Part shown: one piece after another, positions 1 through 8,223 of the stretch
How positions within the stretch are numbered: the stretch's first letter is position 1
Layout of the letters: each line of letters starts with the position of its first letter
Assembly: GCA_036491755.1 (NCBI GenBank)
Contig: DASXBJ010000125.1
Span: 1-37,944 of the forward strand
Source of the DNA: DASXBJ01 sp036491755
GTDB lineage: Bacteria > Chloroflexota > Dormibacteria > Dormibacterales > Dormibacteraceae
DNA length: 37,944 nt
Direction of reading: 5' to 3'
Notes under the pieces: generated by a model
Told to the model about the DNA's origin: nothing
Databases searched by the model: none
What the model saw: only the letters and a program-made list of their open reading frames with translations
Made by a program: the position numbers and the translations under genes

Positions 1-263
1 CACGCGATGCCGAGCAGGAAGGCGAGCGACATCGAATGGCCGATGAGCTCGTCGAGGGCGATCAGGCCCTTGCTGTAGTAGTAGACGTTGGCGGGGCCGA
101 TGCCGAGCTGGATGAGAAGCGAGAGGATGGCCGGGATCAGCACCGCCACCGCGTAGACGCCGCGCCCCTCCGGACCGAGGGCGCGGGCCAGGATGATGTT
201 GGTCACCAGCGAAAAGCCGAAGGCGGCAATTCGAGTGATCAACGTCAGCGAAGCCGAGCTCAC
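1..263 (-). CDS. Polysaccharide flippase (Wzx/MATE-like), N-terminal part, cut by window edge
   Basis: Only about 87 N-terminal residues lie in the window; the gene runs off the left edge. The translation has a hydrophobic first helix with the stretch ALGPEGRGVYAVAV, followed by LIQLGIGPANVYYY. This pattern is typical of the first two helices of bacterial polysaccharide biosynthesis/flippase proteins, which move lipid-linked oligosaccharides across the inner membrane. I chose the GTG at 263; a TTG at 302 is an in-frame alternative, and neither has a clear ribosome binding site. The next gene is divergent and encodes an O-antigen ligase-like protein, which supports a surface-glycan role. The family call is good; the exact start and the substrate are unknown. 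Confidence 0.7.
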   Translation of the reverse strand, partial: MSSASLTLITRIAAFGFSLVTNIILARALGPEGRGVYAVAVLIPAILSLLIQLGIGPANVYYYSKGLIALDELIGHSMSLAFLLGIA

Positions 264-344
264 GATGCTCGGGGTTTCGCGGCTTTGTGGCGTGGCTGCC
301 AACCGGTTGCTTAGGCGCCCGCGCGCGTTGATTGATGAGCGACC

Positions 345-1727
345 ATGTCTCGCTTTCCGGAGTCTAACGGGGGATCCCTGCCGGCGATCGATCGGGCGGC
401 CGAGCTCGTGGCGACCTTTGGCGTCGCCGCCTACGTCCTGTGCCTGCCCCTCGAGTTCACCGGCGTGCTGCTGCGCCAGCAGCTGAGCCGCTACGTCCTG
501 GTGGTCGTGGCCCTGGCGTTCGCCTACCTGCTGCTCGCCAGGCGCCGCACGATCACTCTGCCGCGCAGCCCGAGCTTCTGGGTCCTGGTCGCGTACGTGG
601 GCGTGTCGCTCGCGAGCTGGGTGGTGACCCGGCCGCCGGGGTCGCTGAGCTCGGTGGCGGACATCGCCCTGTACCCCTTCGTCGCGCTGCTGGTCGCCAA
701 CCTCGTGCTCGACGAAGCGGGCCACCGGCGGGCGTGGGTTGCCCTCCTCGTCTCGTGCCTGGCGGTCGCCGTGCTCGGCGCGGCGCTCTACGTGACGCAC
801 CTGGCGATCTGGACGCCCAACCCGCTGGTGTCGGCCCGCATGAACATCACGTTCGGAGACCCCAACATCACGGCCCGGTTCCTCGCGCTGGGCGCGTGCG
901 CCGCCGTTCTCCTGTTCTCGGCGCGCAAGGGACCTTCCTGGCTGGCGGTGGCCACGGCCATCGCTTGCGCCGCCGTCCTGCCGCTGACGCTGTCGCGATC
1001 GGGCCTCATCCTGTTTGTCGTCGCGGTGGCGGTCGCGGTGGTGGTGGCGTTCCAACACCGGCGCGCGGCCACGATCGGCGCAGTGGCCCTGCTCGTCTTC
1101 GCCATCTCGATCGGCGTCAACCCGGACACGCGCCAGCGCGCGGAGGACACCGCGGCGACCGCGGTGAGCGCGGTCACCGGCAGGCCGTTCACCTTCGGCG
1201 CGACGGCCCAGGGGACCGTGTCCCACGTGCAGGTCGCGTCCGAGGACAACCGCCGGTATCTCGTCGCCGCAGGGTTGAGGATGTTCCAGGACCACCCGGT
1301 CACCGGCGTGGGCTTCGGTGGCTACCAGCGCGCGCTGCTGACGACCTACCGGGGCTTCCTGCCCAGCAATCTCAGCGGCGCGAACCTCGACAGCGTGTCC
1401 CACTCCTCGTTCGTCACGGTGATGGCCGAGCAGGGCGCCATCGGCACGCTGCTGTTCGTGGCCTTCCTGCTCCTCTTTGCGATGGAGGCCTGGAGATCAA
1501 GGCGCGCAGGCGAAGGATGGTCGCTGTGGATCGTGCTGCCGGCCACGCTCGTGATCCCGATCTTCCTGTTCAGCCAGTTCGAGGGCCGGTTCTTCACCGA
1601 GCCCTACCTGTGGCTGATGCTCGGGTTGACGTACTCGGCCCAGCGCCGGCCCCAGCTCGCGTCGCGCTCCGAGAGCTCGCGCACCGACCCGGCACGAAGG
1701 CGGAGCTCTTGGGTCGAGGGCGCCTGA
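345..1727 (+). CDS. O-antigen ligase / Wzy-type polymerase family membrane protein
   Basis: A 460-residue polytopic membrane protein with roughly ten or more hydrophobic segments. The central part (about residues 190-380) resembles the Wzy_C domain: a basic periplasmic loop followed by the conserved-type stretch HSSFVTVMAEQGAIGTLLFV, comparable to the HNxFLxxxxExGxxG motif of the family. Such proteins polymerise or ligate lipid-linked glycans on the outer face of the membrane. The ATG at 345 lies about 80 bases from the divergent flippase start. The C-terminal 35 residues are hydrophilic and arginine/serine rich, probably cytoplasmic. It converges with the glycosyltransferase gene with a single base between them. 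Ligase and polymerase cannot be told apart from sequence alone. Confidence 0.85.
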   Translation: MSRFPESNGGSLPAIDRAAELVATFGVAAYVLCLPLEFTGVLLRQQLSRYVLVVVALAFAYLLLARRRTITLPRSPSFWVLVAYVGVSLASWVVTRPPGSLSSVADIALYPFVALLVANLVLDEAGHRRAWVALLVSCLAVAVLGAALYVTHLAIWTPNPLVSARMNITFGDPNITARFLALGACAAVLLFSARKGPSWLAVATAIACAAVLPLTLSRSGLILFVVAVAVAVVVAFQHRRAATIGAVALLVFAISIGVNPDTRQRAEDTAATAVSAVTGRPFTFGATAQGTVSHVQVASEDNRRYLVAAGLRMFQDHPVTGVGFGGYQRALLTTYRGFLPSNLSGANLDSVSHSSFVTVMAEQGAIGTLLFVAFLLLFAMEAWRSRRAGEGWSLWIVLPATLVIPIFLFSQFEGRFFTEPYLWLMLGLTYSAQRRPQLASRSESSRTDPARRRSSWVEGA

Positions 1728-1728
1728 G

Positions 1729-2730
1729 CTAGGCCGCTCGGGCGAGGCCCGGGCGGGCGAAGTACGCCTGCTCGAGCAGCTGCAGGTGCCGCTCGAAGCC
1801 GTGGTTGCGCCTCACCCACTCCCTGCCCTCGTGGGCGAGGTTGGCCAGGCGCTTGGCGTCGTGCCGCAGGCGCTCGACCTGGGCGACGAGCTCGTCCGCC
1901 GTGGTCGCCGAGACGACCGGAGGCTTGTCGCCCTGATAGAGACCGCGATCGATGCCCGTGATGAGCGGCCGCCCGCACGCCATCGCCTCGATCTCGGACA
2001 GGCCGAGCACCCCCTGCTCCATCTGCCCGATCACCAGGTCGAACTGCTGCAGGAAGGCGCCGACCTCGCCATGCGGAACCGGGTCCACGAACCGGACGTG
2101 GTCGCCGTAGCGCGCGACATACTCCGCGGTCAGCGGACCCCACGCCAGCGCCGTGACGTCGAAGTCGCGGGCCAGGCGCTCGGCCGCCGGGAACACGCGC
2201 TCGACGCCCTTGACCGGGTCCAGGCGCGTGAAGATGAGGATGCGACGCACCTCGCGCGGCGCGGACGGCGATTCCGCCAGCGCCCTCACGTCGACGGGGT
2301 TCGGCAGGTAGGCCAGCTTGGCCTCGAAGCGGGCTACGTAGCTGGCCAGGTTCGGGGTGACGTAGAAGATGGTCCGCGCCGCCTCCAGCACCCTTCGGTT
2401 CAGCGTGAACAGCCCGGGGGTCTGGACGTGCACGTGGAGGTCGGAGCCGTGGGCCTGGATCAGGAACGGCTTGCCGGTCAGCTGGCCGACGAACCCGCGC
2501 GACACCCAGTGGATGTGGATCGCGTCGTAATGCTCGCGGCGCAGGCGGCGGATGGTGGGCACGTACATCGCGAGCCGGATCGGGAACGTGACCGCCTTGG
2601 CCAGCCACGGCCACTCCGCCCCGAAGTCGGGCAGCGCGATCTGGTCGACCTCGTGCCCCGCGGCGCGCAGGATCCGGGCCTGGGTGGCCGCGACCCCGGC
2701 GATGTCATGGACGAGCGCAATACGGGCCAT
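1729..2730 (-). CDS. Glycosyltransferase family 4 (GT-B fold)
   Basis: A 333-residue soluble protein with a GT-B arrangement. The N-terminal half begins MARIALVHD and contains an HGSDLH stretch. The C-terminal half has the nucleotide-sugar binding region with RLDPVKGVERV and the E-x7-E-like motif around GLSEIEAMACGRP. GT4 enzymes are retaining transferases that add a sugar from a nucleotide donor, usually on the cytoplasmic side during surface-glycan assembly. The neighbouring flippase and ligase genes fit that role. The ATG at 2730 is the clear start because the conserved N-terminal strand begins immediately. Donor and acceptor are not predictable here. Confidence 0.9.
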   Translation of the reverse strand: MARIALVHDIAGVAATQARILRAAGHEVDQIALPDFGAEWPWLAKAVTFPIRLAMYVPTIRRLRREHYDAIHIHWVSRGFVGQLTGKPFLIQAHGSDLHVHVQTPGLFTLNRRVLEAARTIFYVTPNLASYVARFEAKLAYLPNPVDVRALAESPSAPREVRRILIFTRLDPVKGVERVFPAAERLARDFDVTALAWGPLTAEYVARYGDHVRFVDPVPHGEVGAFLQQFDLVIGQMEQGVLGLSEIEAMACGRPLITGIDRGLYQGDKPPVVSATTADELVAQVERLRHDAKRLANLAHEGREWVRRNHGFERHLQLLEQAYFARPGLARAA

Positions 2731-2767
2731 CTGAACTAAAACGCATAGACCCCGCGAGGCGACCGGG

Positions 2768-3538
2768 CTAGGGCAGCGCGGGTTGGGCCCGGTCGGCCCT
2801 CTGCTCGCTTCCGAACCACCGGAAGAACACCACCAGGGCCGCGACGCTCAGGGTCACCTTGCCCACGATCATCAGGACCGCCCCGGCGATGGTCTGGTCG
2901 ATCACGGGCGTGAAGCCGGCGACCAGGCGGGGCGCATGCGTGTAGAAGTCGTAGAAGGGGACGCGCGAGAAGATGAGGGCCAGCGCGACGCCGTCCTGGG
3001 GCAGGGTGGCGATGAGCATGTAGACGAGCGCGACGGCCGGCGACATCCGCCAGCGCGCGTACTGGGCCGTCGCGTCGACGATCGGCCAGTACAGAAGGAC
3101 GCCCGCGGCGATGAAGGTCAGGTGTTCGAACGCGTGCAGGCCGTCGTTGTCGAGGGTCGCCTCATAGAAGGTCGGGATATGCCAGACCACCATCACGATG
3201 CCCGCGATGACCTGGGCGGGGACCGGCTCGGTAATCGCTCGCACTCCGGGGATCCGCACGAGCCGGCCGGCCATGCCGGGCGACAGGCCGAGCAGCAGCA
3301 GAGGCGGCGCGACGAAGCCGAGCAGGACGTGCTGGAACATGTGGACGCTGTCGAGGTAGTGGTCGCTGATGGTGTCGATCGGGGTCTCCAGCGCGACCCA
3401 CAACGTGATCACGCCGAGCCCGAAATACAGCGAGTGCTTGCGCTGGGCGTCGGGCGCGTCGCGGGCCAGCCAGGCGTGGCCGAGGAACAGGACGGCCAGC
3501 CCCGCGTAGACCGTCGGGTCGAACGGCCACGTGATCAT
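2768..3538 (-). CDS. ctaG: CtaG-like cytochrome c oxidase assembly protein (caa3_CtaG family)
   Basis: A 256-residue protein with about seven membrane helices. The pattern of conserved histidines, with HMFQHVLLGFVAPPLLLLG in helix 3 and VVWHIPTFYEATL further on, is characteristic of the caa3-type CtaG family (unrelated to the Cox11-type CtaG), which is needed for making active heme-copper oxidase, probably through copper handling. No oxidase subunit gene lies in the window. The ATG at 3538 is 69 bases from the divergent lipoprotein gene. A diverged copy of its first 15 codons sits at 5635-5679, showing that this gene's 5' end was inside a tandem duplication. Confidence 0.88.
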   Translation of the reverse strand: MITWPFDPTVYAGLAVLFLGHAWLARDAPDAQRKHSLYFGLGVITLWVALETPIDTISDHYLDSVHMFQHVLLGFVAPPLLLLGLSPGMAGRLVRIPGVRAITEPVPAQVIAGIVMVVWHIPTFYEATLDNDGLHAFEHLTFIAAGVLLYWPIVDATAQYARWRMSPAVALVYMLIATLPQDGVALALIFSRVPFYDFYTHAPRLVAGFTPVIDQTIAGAVLMIVGKVTLSVAALVVFFRWFGSEQRADRAQPALP

Positions 3539-3663
3539 TTCCCCACCCTAACTTTTCCCGTTAAGCAAGCGCGTAACGATCGCGGAGGCACCACAGTTGC
3601 ATTCGCCATGAGGTTCGTGCCTCTTCTAGCGGTCGCTGCCATGCTGACCGCCGCGTGCAGCCC
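3536..3663 (+). repeat. Leader repeat, copy 1 (divergent promoter region, ribosome binding site, signal-peptide codons)
   Basis: This stretch matches 5677-5800 with four substitutions and two gaps (3 and 1 bases) by hand alignment, which is far closer than the genes that follow. It holds the start of ctaG on the minus strand, the intergenic leader, a GGAGG at 3584-3588, and the first 18 codons of the lipoprotein. GGAGG is 19 bases from the ATG at 3608, too far for normal use, but 8 bases from a TTG at 3597. That TTG opens a four-codon reading frame whose TGA overlaps the ATG as ATGA. Confidence 0.9.
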
Positions 3664-5632
3664 CTCTTCCTCGGCCGCATCCGGCACCCCAAGCCCAACG
3701 TTAGCCGCCGCCAGTCCGGCGCCCGCACCCGTGATCGATGCGAGCTCAGCGCTCAGCTGGGACGGGGTCGACGGGCGGGTCATGTTGGTCTCGCAGGTGC
3801 TCGATCGGGCGATTCAGCACACCTCGCTGCGTGCCTGGACCTTTACGGGCACCAAGTGGCAGCCTGCCGTCGCGCCACCCGTCGCCCCCGTTCAACTGGG
3901 CTTCAGGTCTCTCTTTCTCGCCTTCGACACTGACCATGACCGGGAGATCTTCGTCTCGACGCCGGAAATCGGCACGGACGTGGAGACCTGGGAATGGGAT
4001 GGTCACAACTGGAAGCAGATCATCACTCCACATACGGCTCGCGGGCTGAGTCGGGGCGCTTACAGCCCGGAGCTGCACGCGCTGGTCGGTTGGGATGGCA
4101 CCACTTACTGGTACGACACCTGGGTCTACGACGGCACCGACTGGCGATCGATCCGGACGACCGCGACCCCATTCGCGTCGAACATGCCGACAGTCGACTA
4201 CGACCCCGTGCGTCATTCGGTTGTGGCCCTGAACACAATCGATTACTCGACATGGCTGTGGTCTGGCTCTGACTGGAGCGCCCTGCCGCTTGGCGGCCCC
4301 ACCCCCGCGACTGGTGGCGGGTTCGGCCGGCAAAACCCTGGCGTCGGATTCGATCCCAGCCGCGAGCTCTGGCTCGTCCAGGGCGGTGCCGGCTTTGACA
4401 GAGACATGCAGTCAGACACATCGACGGGCGACGGCACGAGCTGGAAGGAAGCAAGGCCATCCGTTTCCCCGGGGCCCCGGCTCGGTTCGCGGCTGACCTG
4501 GGATCCACCACATCAGAGGCTGCTGTTGTTCGGCGGCCTGCGTGACGTCAATCAAGTCCTTGATGACGCATGGGCTTGGAAGGGCGGCAACTGGGCTCAG
4601 CTCTCCGGGCCTGTCGTGCCCGCACCCACCCCACCTCCCTGTACGCCGGGAAGCGGCTACGGAGTCCTGATTGCGGCCGGCAACCTGCAGCTGGTCAACA
4701 CGTGTGGCTCCGTTGCGGCAAGCACCCCCATCTCCGCCTCATCGGTCCAGACGTGTTCGACCTCTGGCGGCCTCGCCGTGATGGAACCGCCTGTCAGCGC
4801 GACCCACGACCTGGTCTTCTTTCGCGACGGCGATACGAAGATCCGCTCCCTCACGCTCGCCGGCCACACCGCCGATGTGACCACAGTGCCGGGCGGACCA
4901 GGCATCGCGAGCTTCTTCTCGGTCAGCCCCGACGATCAGAGAATCGCGGTCGCCGTGCAGGATTTCTCGGCGAGCGACACCATCAAGCTCCGCCTCTACG
5001 TCGAGGATCTGCACGGCGGCGGCCACCATCTCGACATCTACACGGCGAGCGTGGCCAAGACCGGCGGTACCACCGTCTGGCCGATGGGATGGCACGACGG
5101 ATCCCTGGTCCTGGCGGTGATGCCCGCCTGCAGCCCGAGCCTGGTTGGTCTCTCACCCGTGGCATGGCACGTGGTCGACGCGGCGACGGCGAACCGGCAG
5201 GCGTCGATCGACGCGTCAAGCTGCGGGACGCTCAGCATGTGGCCCTCACCCGCCGGAGTGTTGTGTGGGCAGCCCAACGGCACCGGGGTGTATGGGTGGT
5301 CAGGCCGAGAGGTGGTCGGGATCAACAGCGGGCCTTGTGTGCTTGGAGAGAACGGTCTGTCGCCATCCGGTGCCCGGTACTTCTACTCCAGCTCCTCGGC
5401 GGGCTGCGGGGGCCAGCCGGCCGGCTCCTTCACTCGCATCGAAGGCGGCAGCTCCAACGAAGCCGGCGGAGGCGATACACCGTGGCACGCCGCTTGCCTC
5501 TGGATCGACAACGACCATCTCCTGGCGCCGGATTCCGTCATCACCGCTTCAAGTGGCCAATACGTCCCGGCTCAGGTCAAGCTGCTTCCGGTGGTTGGCA
5601 CCTGCGCCGGCCGGTTCCCCGGCGACCTCTGA
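3608..5632 (+). CDS. Predicted lipoprotein with Kelch-like and WD40/TolB-like repeats, paralog A
   Basis: A 674-residue exported protein. Residues 1-16 form a short lipoprotein signal ending in LTAAC, with the lipidated cysteine at 17, followed by a Ser/Ala/Pro-rich linker to about residue 45. The N-terminal half carries repeated W-x-W-x-G-x-x-W units near residues 75, 126, 171, 215 and 321, separated by YDP- or DPP-type strands, which is typical of Kelch/galactose-oxidase-like propeller blades. The C-terminal half (about 400-674) has FFSVSPDDQRIAVAV and RLYVEDL stretches resembling TolB/WD40 blades, and many cysteines. No enzyme motif is recognised; a binding or surface role is inferred. A reading frame continues far upstream but that part overlaps ctaG, so the ATG at 3608 was chosen because the signal peptide starts there. 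A paralog follows directly downstream. Confidence 0.85.
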   Translation: MRFVPLLAVAAMLTAACSPSSSAASGTPSPTLAAASPAPAPVIDASSALSWDGVDGRVMLVSQVLDRAIQHTSLRAWTFTGTKWQPAVAPPVAPVQLGFRSLFLAFDTDHDREIFVSTPEIGTDVETWEWDGHNWKQIITPHTARGLSRGAYSPELHALVGWDGTTYWYDTWVYDGTDWRSIRTTATPFASNMPTVDYDPVRHSVVALNTIDYSTWLWSGSDWSALPLGGPTPATGGGFGRQNPGVGFDPSRELWLVQGGAGFDRDMQSDTSTGDGTSWKEARPSVSPGPRLGSRLTWDPPHQRLLLFGGLRDVNQVLDDAWAWKGGNWAQLSGPVVPAPTPPPCTPGSGYGVLIAAGNLQLVNTCGSVAASTPISASSVQTCSTSGGLAVMEPPVSATHDLVFFRDGDTKIRSLTLAGHTADVTTVPGGPGIASFFSVSPDDQRIAVAVQDFSASDTIKLRLYVEDLHGGGHHLDIYTASVAKTGGTTVWPMGWHDGSLVLAVMPACSPSLVGLSPVAWHVVDAATANRQASIDASSCGTLSMWPSPAGVLCGQPNGTGVYGWSGREVVGINSGPCVLGENGLSPSGARYFYSSSSAGCGGQPAGSFTRIEGGSSNEAGGGDTPWHAACLWIDNDHLLAPDSVITASSGQYVPAQVKLLPVVGTCAGRFPGDL

Positions 5633-5634
5633 CC

Positions 5635-5679
5635 AACCAGGCCGGCATGGACGGTGGCGTCGAACCGCCAGGCGACCAT
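5635..5679 (-). pseudogene. Remnant of the 5' end of ctaG (15 codons)
   Basis: Read on the minus strand from the ATG at 5679, this gives MVAWRFDATVHAGLV, against MITWPFDPTVYAGLA for the intact CtaG at 2768-3538: nine of fifteen residues are identical, with mostly third-base or conservative changes. Similarity ends at about 5634, immediately after the stop codon of the first lipoprotein gene. It has the same divergent position and spacing relative to the second lipoprotein as ctaG has to the first. It is best read as the truncated edge of a tandem duplication rather than a functional gene. Confidence 0.8.
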
Positions 5680-5800
5680 TTCCCCACCACTTTTCCCGTT
5701 AGCAAGCGCGTAACGATCGCGGAGGCACCACAGTTGAATTCGCCATGAGGGTCGTGCCTCTTCTAGCGGTCGCTGCCATGCTGGCCGCCGCCTGCAGCCC
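5677..5800 (+). repeat. Leader repeat, copy 2
   Basis: Partner of the repeat at 3536-3663, with 120 of 124 aligned bases identical by hand count. It includes GGAGG at 5721-5725, a TTG at 5734 that opens a four-codon frame ending in TGA at 5746-5748, and the overlapping ATG of the second lipoprotein at 5745. Both copies keep the GGAGG-TTG spacing of 8 bases and the ATGA overlap. The first codon after TTG differs (CAT in copy 1, AAT here). Confidence 0.9.
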
Positions 5801-7778
5801 GTCCACCTCCCAGTCCACAGCCCCGTCAACCTCCCCGGCCGCTGCGATCTCGCCGCAGCCGTCCCCATCGAAATCAACCAGCCTGACCCTCGCCAGCATT
5901 GGCACCATCGGCTGGGACGGCGTGGATGGCCGCATGATGTTCGTGCAGCCGCTAGGTGACCCGACTCACAGCCACACCAGTGTCACTGTCTGGACATTCG
6001 CCGGAACCCAATGGCGGCCGGCCTTGGCCCCGGCTTTGGCCCTGGATCAATTCGGCTTCCGTTCCCTGGCGCTTGCGTATGACAGCGGTCGCCACCGCGA
6101 AATCCTGGTCGTGGGTCTCAACACAGAGGTGCAGACCTGGGAGTGGGACGGCAAGCAATGGCTGCAGATACATACTCCGCATTCCGCTCGAGGATTCGTT
6201 CGCGGCGCCTACAGCCCAGACCTCCACTCCCTCGTCGGATGGGATGGAACCACGTATTTCTACGACACCTGGCTGTATGACGGCAGCGACTGGCGCGCGG
6301 TCAGGACGACCGCCACGCCCTTCACGAACTATTCGTGGGTGCAGTACGACCCGGGCCTGCATTCGGTCGTCGCGCTTTCGCAGGAGGACTATCGAACGTG
6401 GGCCTTTGACGGCGCGAACTGGTTTGCCTCGCCCTCGACGCTTGTCGACCCCAACCTCGCCTTCACGATGGGCCGCCAGAGCCCGGCGGCAACGCTCGAT
6501 CCGCAGACCGGGCTCTGGGTGATCTTCGGGGGCTATGGAAACGCGGCCCTTGACGACACATGGATTGGCGGCGGCGGTGCATGGACAAAGGTGTCTCCGG
6601 CTGCGGCGCCAAGCGCGCGTGCGTCCGCATTCGAGGGCTGGGATCCCGTGCGAGAGCAAGTCATGCTTTTCGGTGGCGTCTCAAACGTGAACAAATACCC
6701 ACCCACGTACGACTCTGACCATGCCGCCGAAGCGTGGGGTTGGGATGGCGCCACGTGGACCCAGCTAGCAGGTCCCGGAGCTCCGACGCAAGCATCTGGA
6801 TGCCTACCATCCACGAGCTATGGACTGCTGAACGCTGCGGGCAACCTGCAGGTGATCAACACCTGCGACAAGGTCACCGCCAGCGCGCCAATGACGGCAT
6901 CTCCTGTGGCGAGCTGCTCGACCGGAGTCCAGGCCAACGTACCGCCCGCGGTCAGCAGCAGCGATGATCTCGTCTATTTCCGCGACGGCGAAACCAAGAT
7001 CCGATCCCTGAGCCTTGACGGCTTGACGGCTGATGTGACCTCAGTCCCGGGCGGCGGGACGACGACCAGCTTCTTCTCCGTCAGCCCGGACGATCGGCGC
7101 ATTGCGGTCGTCGTCGAAGACCTGTCGCCCACCACATCGATCAACGAGCGCCTGTACGTCGAAGACCTCAACGGCGGCGGCAACCACGTCGACATCTTCT
7201 CCACGAGCCAACCCAAGTCCGGTGGTACCACGCTGTTTCCTGAAGGATGGCACCAGGGATCACTCGTCCTCGCAGTGATGCCCGCATGTGGATCTCAACT
7301 CTCCGGGTTATCGCCCGTGTCATGGCATGTCGTGGACCCCGCCACCGGCAGTCGCCAGGCCTCGGTGGATGCGGCGAACTGCGGGACTCTGAACCTATGG
7401 CCGTCACGGGCGGGCATCGCGTGCCTCCAAAGCAACGGCACCGGATTGTATGACTGGGGTGGAGCGATGCACGCTGGGTATTCACACGGTGCCTTCGAGC
7501 AGTGTCAGATCGGCGTCTCGCCATCGGGCCTGCGATTTTTGTATTCGGGGCCGGCCGCGGCTTGCGGTGCGAATACCGTCACCTACTACTTCGGCGACGA
7601 CGTGCACGTCGGAAGCGAGCTCACCGGACATGCAGCCTGCCTCTGGATCAACGATAACCATCTGCTGGCTCCCGACGCTGTGATCACGATCGGTCCGCCG
7701 ACCAGTCAATTCGCGAGTCCGGTTGCCCAGCTCACGGTGAACGGATCATGCGCCGGGCGGTTCCCGGGAACTCTCTGA
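5745..7778 (+). CDS. Predicted lipoprotein with Kelch-like and WD40/TolB-like repeats, paralog B
   Basis: A 677-residue paralog of the upstream gene, with roughly 60 percent identity judged by eye over the first 200 mature residues. It has the same plan: a signal peptide ending in LAAAC with the lipid cysteine at 17, a Ser/Pro/Thr-rich linker, a propeller-like N-terminal half with repeated W-x-x-D-G-x-x-W units (for example TWEWDGKQW, TWLYDGSDW and AWGWDGATW), and a TolB/WD40-like C-terminal half with SVSPDDRRIAVVV. Both proteins end in CAGRFPG plus two or three residues. The function is unknown; a cell-surface binding or structural role is inferred. It converges with the VKOR gene with one base between the stops. 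The ATG at 5745 is supported by the matching leader. Confidence 0.85.
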   Translation: MRVVPLLAVAAMLAAACSPSTSQSTAPSTSPAAAISPQPSPSKSTSLTLASIGTIGWDGVDGRMMFVQPLGDPTHSHTSVTVWTFAGTQWRPALAPALALDQFGFRSLALAYDSGRHREILVVGLNTEVQTWEWDGKQWLQIHTPHSARGFVRGAYSPDLHSLVGWDGTTYFYDTWLYDGSDWRAVRTTATPFTNYSWVQYDPGLHSVVALSQEDYRTWAFDGANWFASPSTLVDPNLAFTMGRQSPAATLDPQTGLWVIFGGYGNAALDDTWIGGGGAWTKVSPAAAPSARASAFEGWDPVREQVMLFGGVSNVNKYPPTYDSDHAAEAWGWDGATWTQLAGPGAPTQASGCLPSTSYGLLNAAGNLQVINTCDKVTASAPMTASPVASCSTGVQANVPPAVSSSDDLVYFRDGETKIRSLSLDGLTADVTSVPGGGTTTSFFSVSPDDRRIAVVVEDLSPTTSINERLYVEDLNGGGNHVDIFSTSQPKSGGTTLFPEGWHQGSLVLAVMPACGSQLSGLSPVSWHVVDPATGSRQASVDAANCGTLNLWPSRAGIACLQSNGTGLYDWGGAMHAGYSHGAFEQCQIGVSPSGLRFLYSGPAAACGANTVTYYFGDDVHVGSELTGHAACLWINDNHLLAPDAVITIGPPTSQFASPVAQLTVNGSCAGRFPGTL

Positions 7779-7779
7779 C

Positions 7780-8214
7780 CTACTCACGCGCCGGAGGTGC
7801 TCCCGGGCGCGGCAGGGCGATCAGGAAGATGAGCAGCACCAGCGAGTGGGCGACCGAGCACCAGGCGCAAATCACGCCCAGGCGCACGATCTCGATGAAG
7901 ACCAGGTAGAGGATGGTCACCAGGCCGATCGCCGACCACGCCAGCTGCACGCGCGTCCACTTCGTGGCGCCACGTGCCAGCAGCACCGCCGCCGCGATGC
8001 AGGCGCTCAACGCGAACCACGCGATACCGGCCGCCGAGGTGGGGACGGGCGAGCCCGCGATCACCGCGTAGGAGCTCGACAGCACGGCCTCGCAGTTGAC
8101 GGTCGACGTGGTGGGGCATGCGAGCGGGACGCCCGCGTAGTGGACCGCGGTGAGGTAGATCGATACCGCGAGACCCGCCACCGCGGCGAGGAGCGCGAGC
8201 AGCTGCAGCCTCAC
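7780..8214 (-). CDS. Vitamin K epoxide reductase (VKOR) family protein
   Basis: A 144-residue protein with four predicted membrane helices. It has the family's four cysteines: a loop pair at C33 and C41 and the active-site pair CAWC at 116-119, plus the serine-rich segment after the loop pair. Bacterial VKOR homologs reoxidise a periplasmic or extracellular thioredoxin-fold partner and pass electrons to quinone, so they replace DsbB in many Gram-positive-type lineages. The gene immediately upstream (9 bases away) encodes a membrane-anchored CxxC thioredoxin-like protein, the likely partner. The start is the GTG at 8214. The family call is strong; the partner assignment is inferred from context. 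Confidence 0.93.
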   Translation of the reverse strand: MRLQLLALLAAVAGLAVSIYLTAVHYAGVPLACPTTSTVNCEAVLSSSYAVIAGSPVPTSAAGIAWFALSACIAAAVLLARGATKWTRVQLAWSAIGLVTILYLVFIEIVRLGVICAWCSVAHSLVLLIFLIALPRPGAPPARE

Positions 8215-8223
8215 GCGCGGTGC

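Noticed and set aside
2783..3607. Upstream extension of the first lipoprotein reading frame by 275 codons
   Set aside because: It runs antisense through ctaG, has a shadow-like composition (Arg/Gly/Asp/His rich), and the signal peptide begins at 3608.
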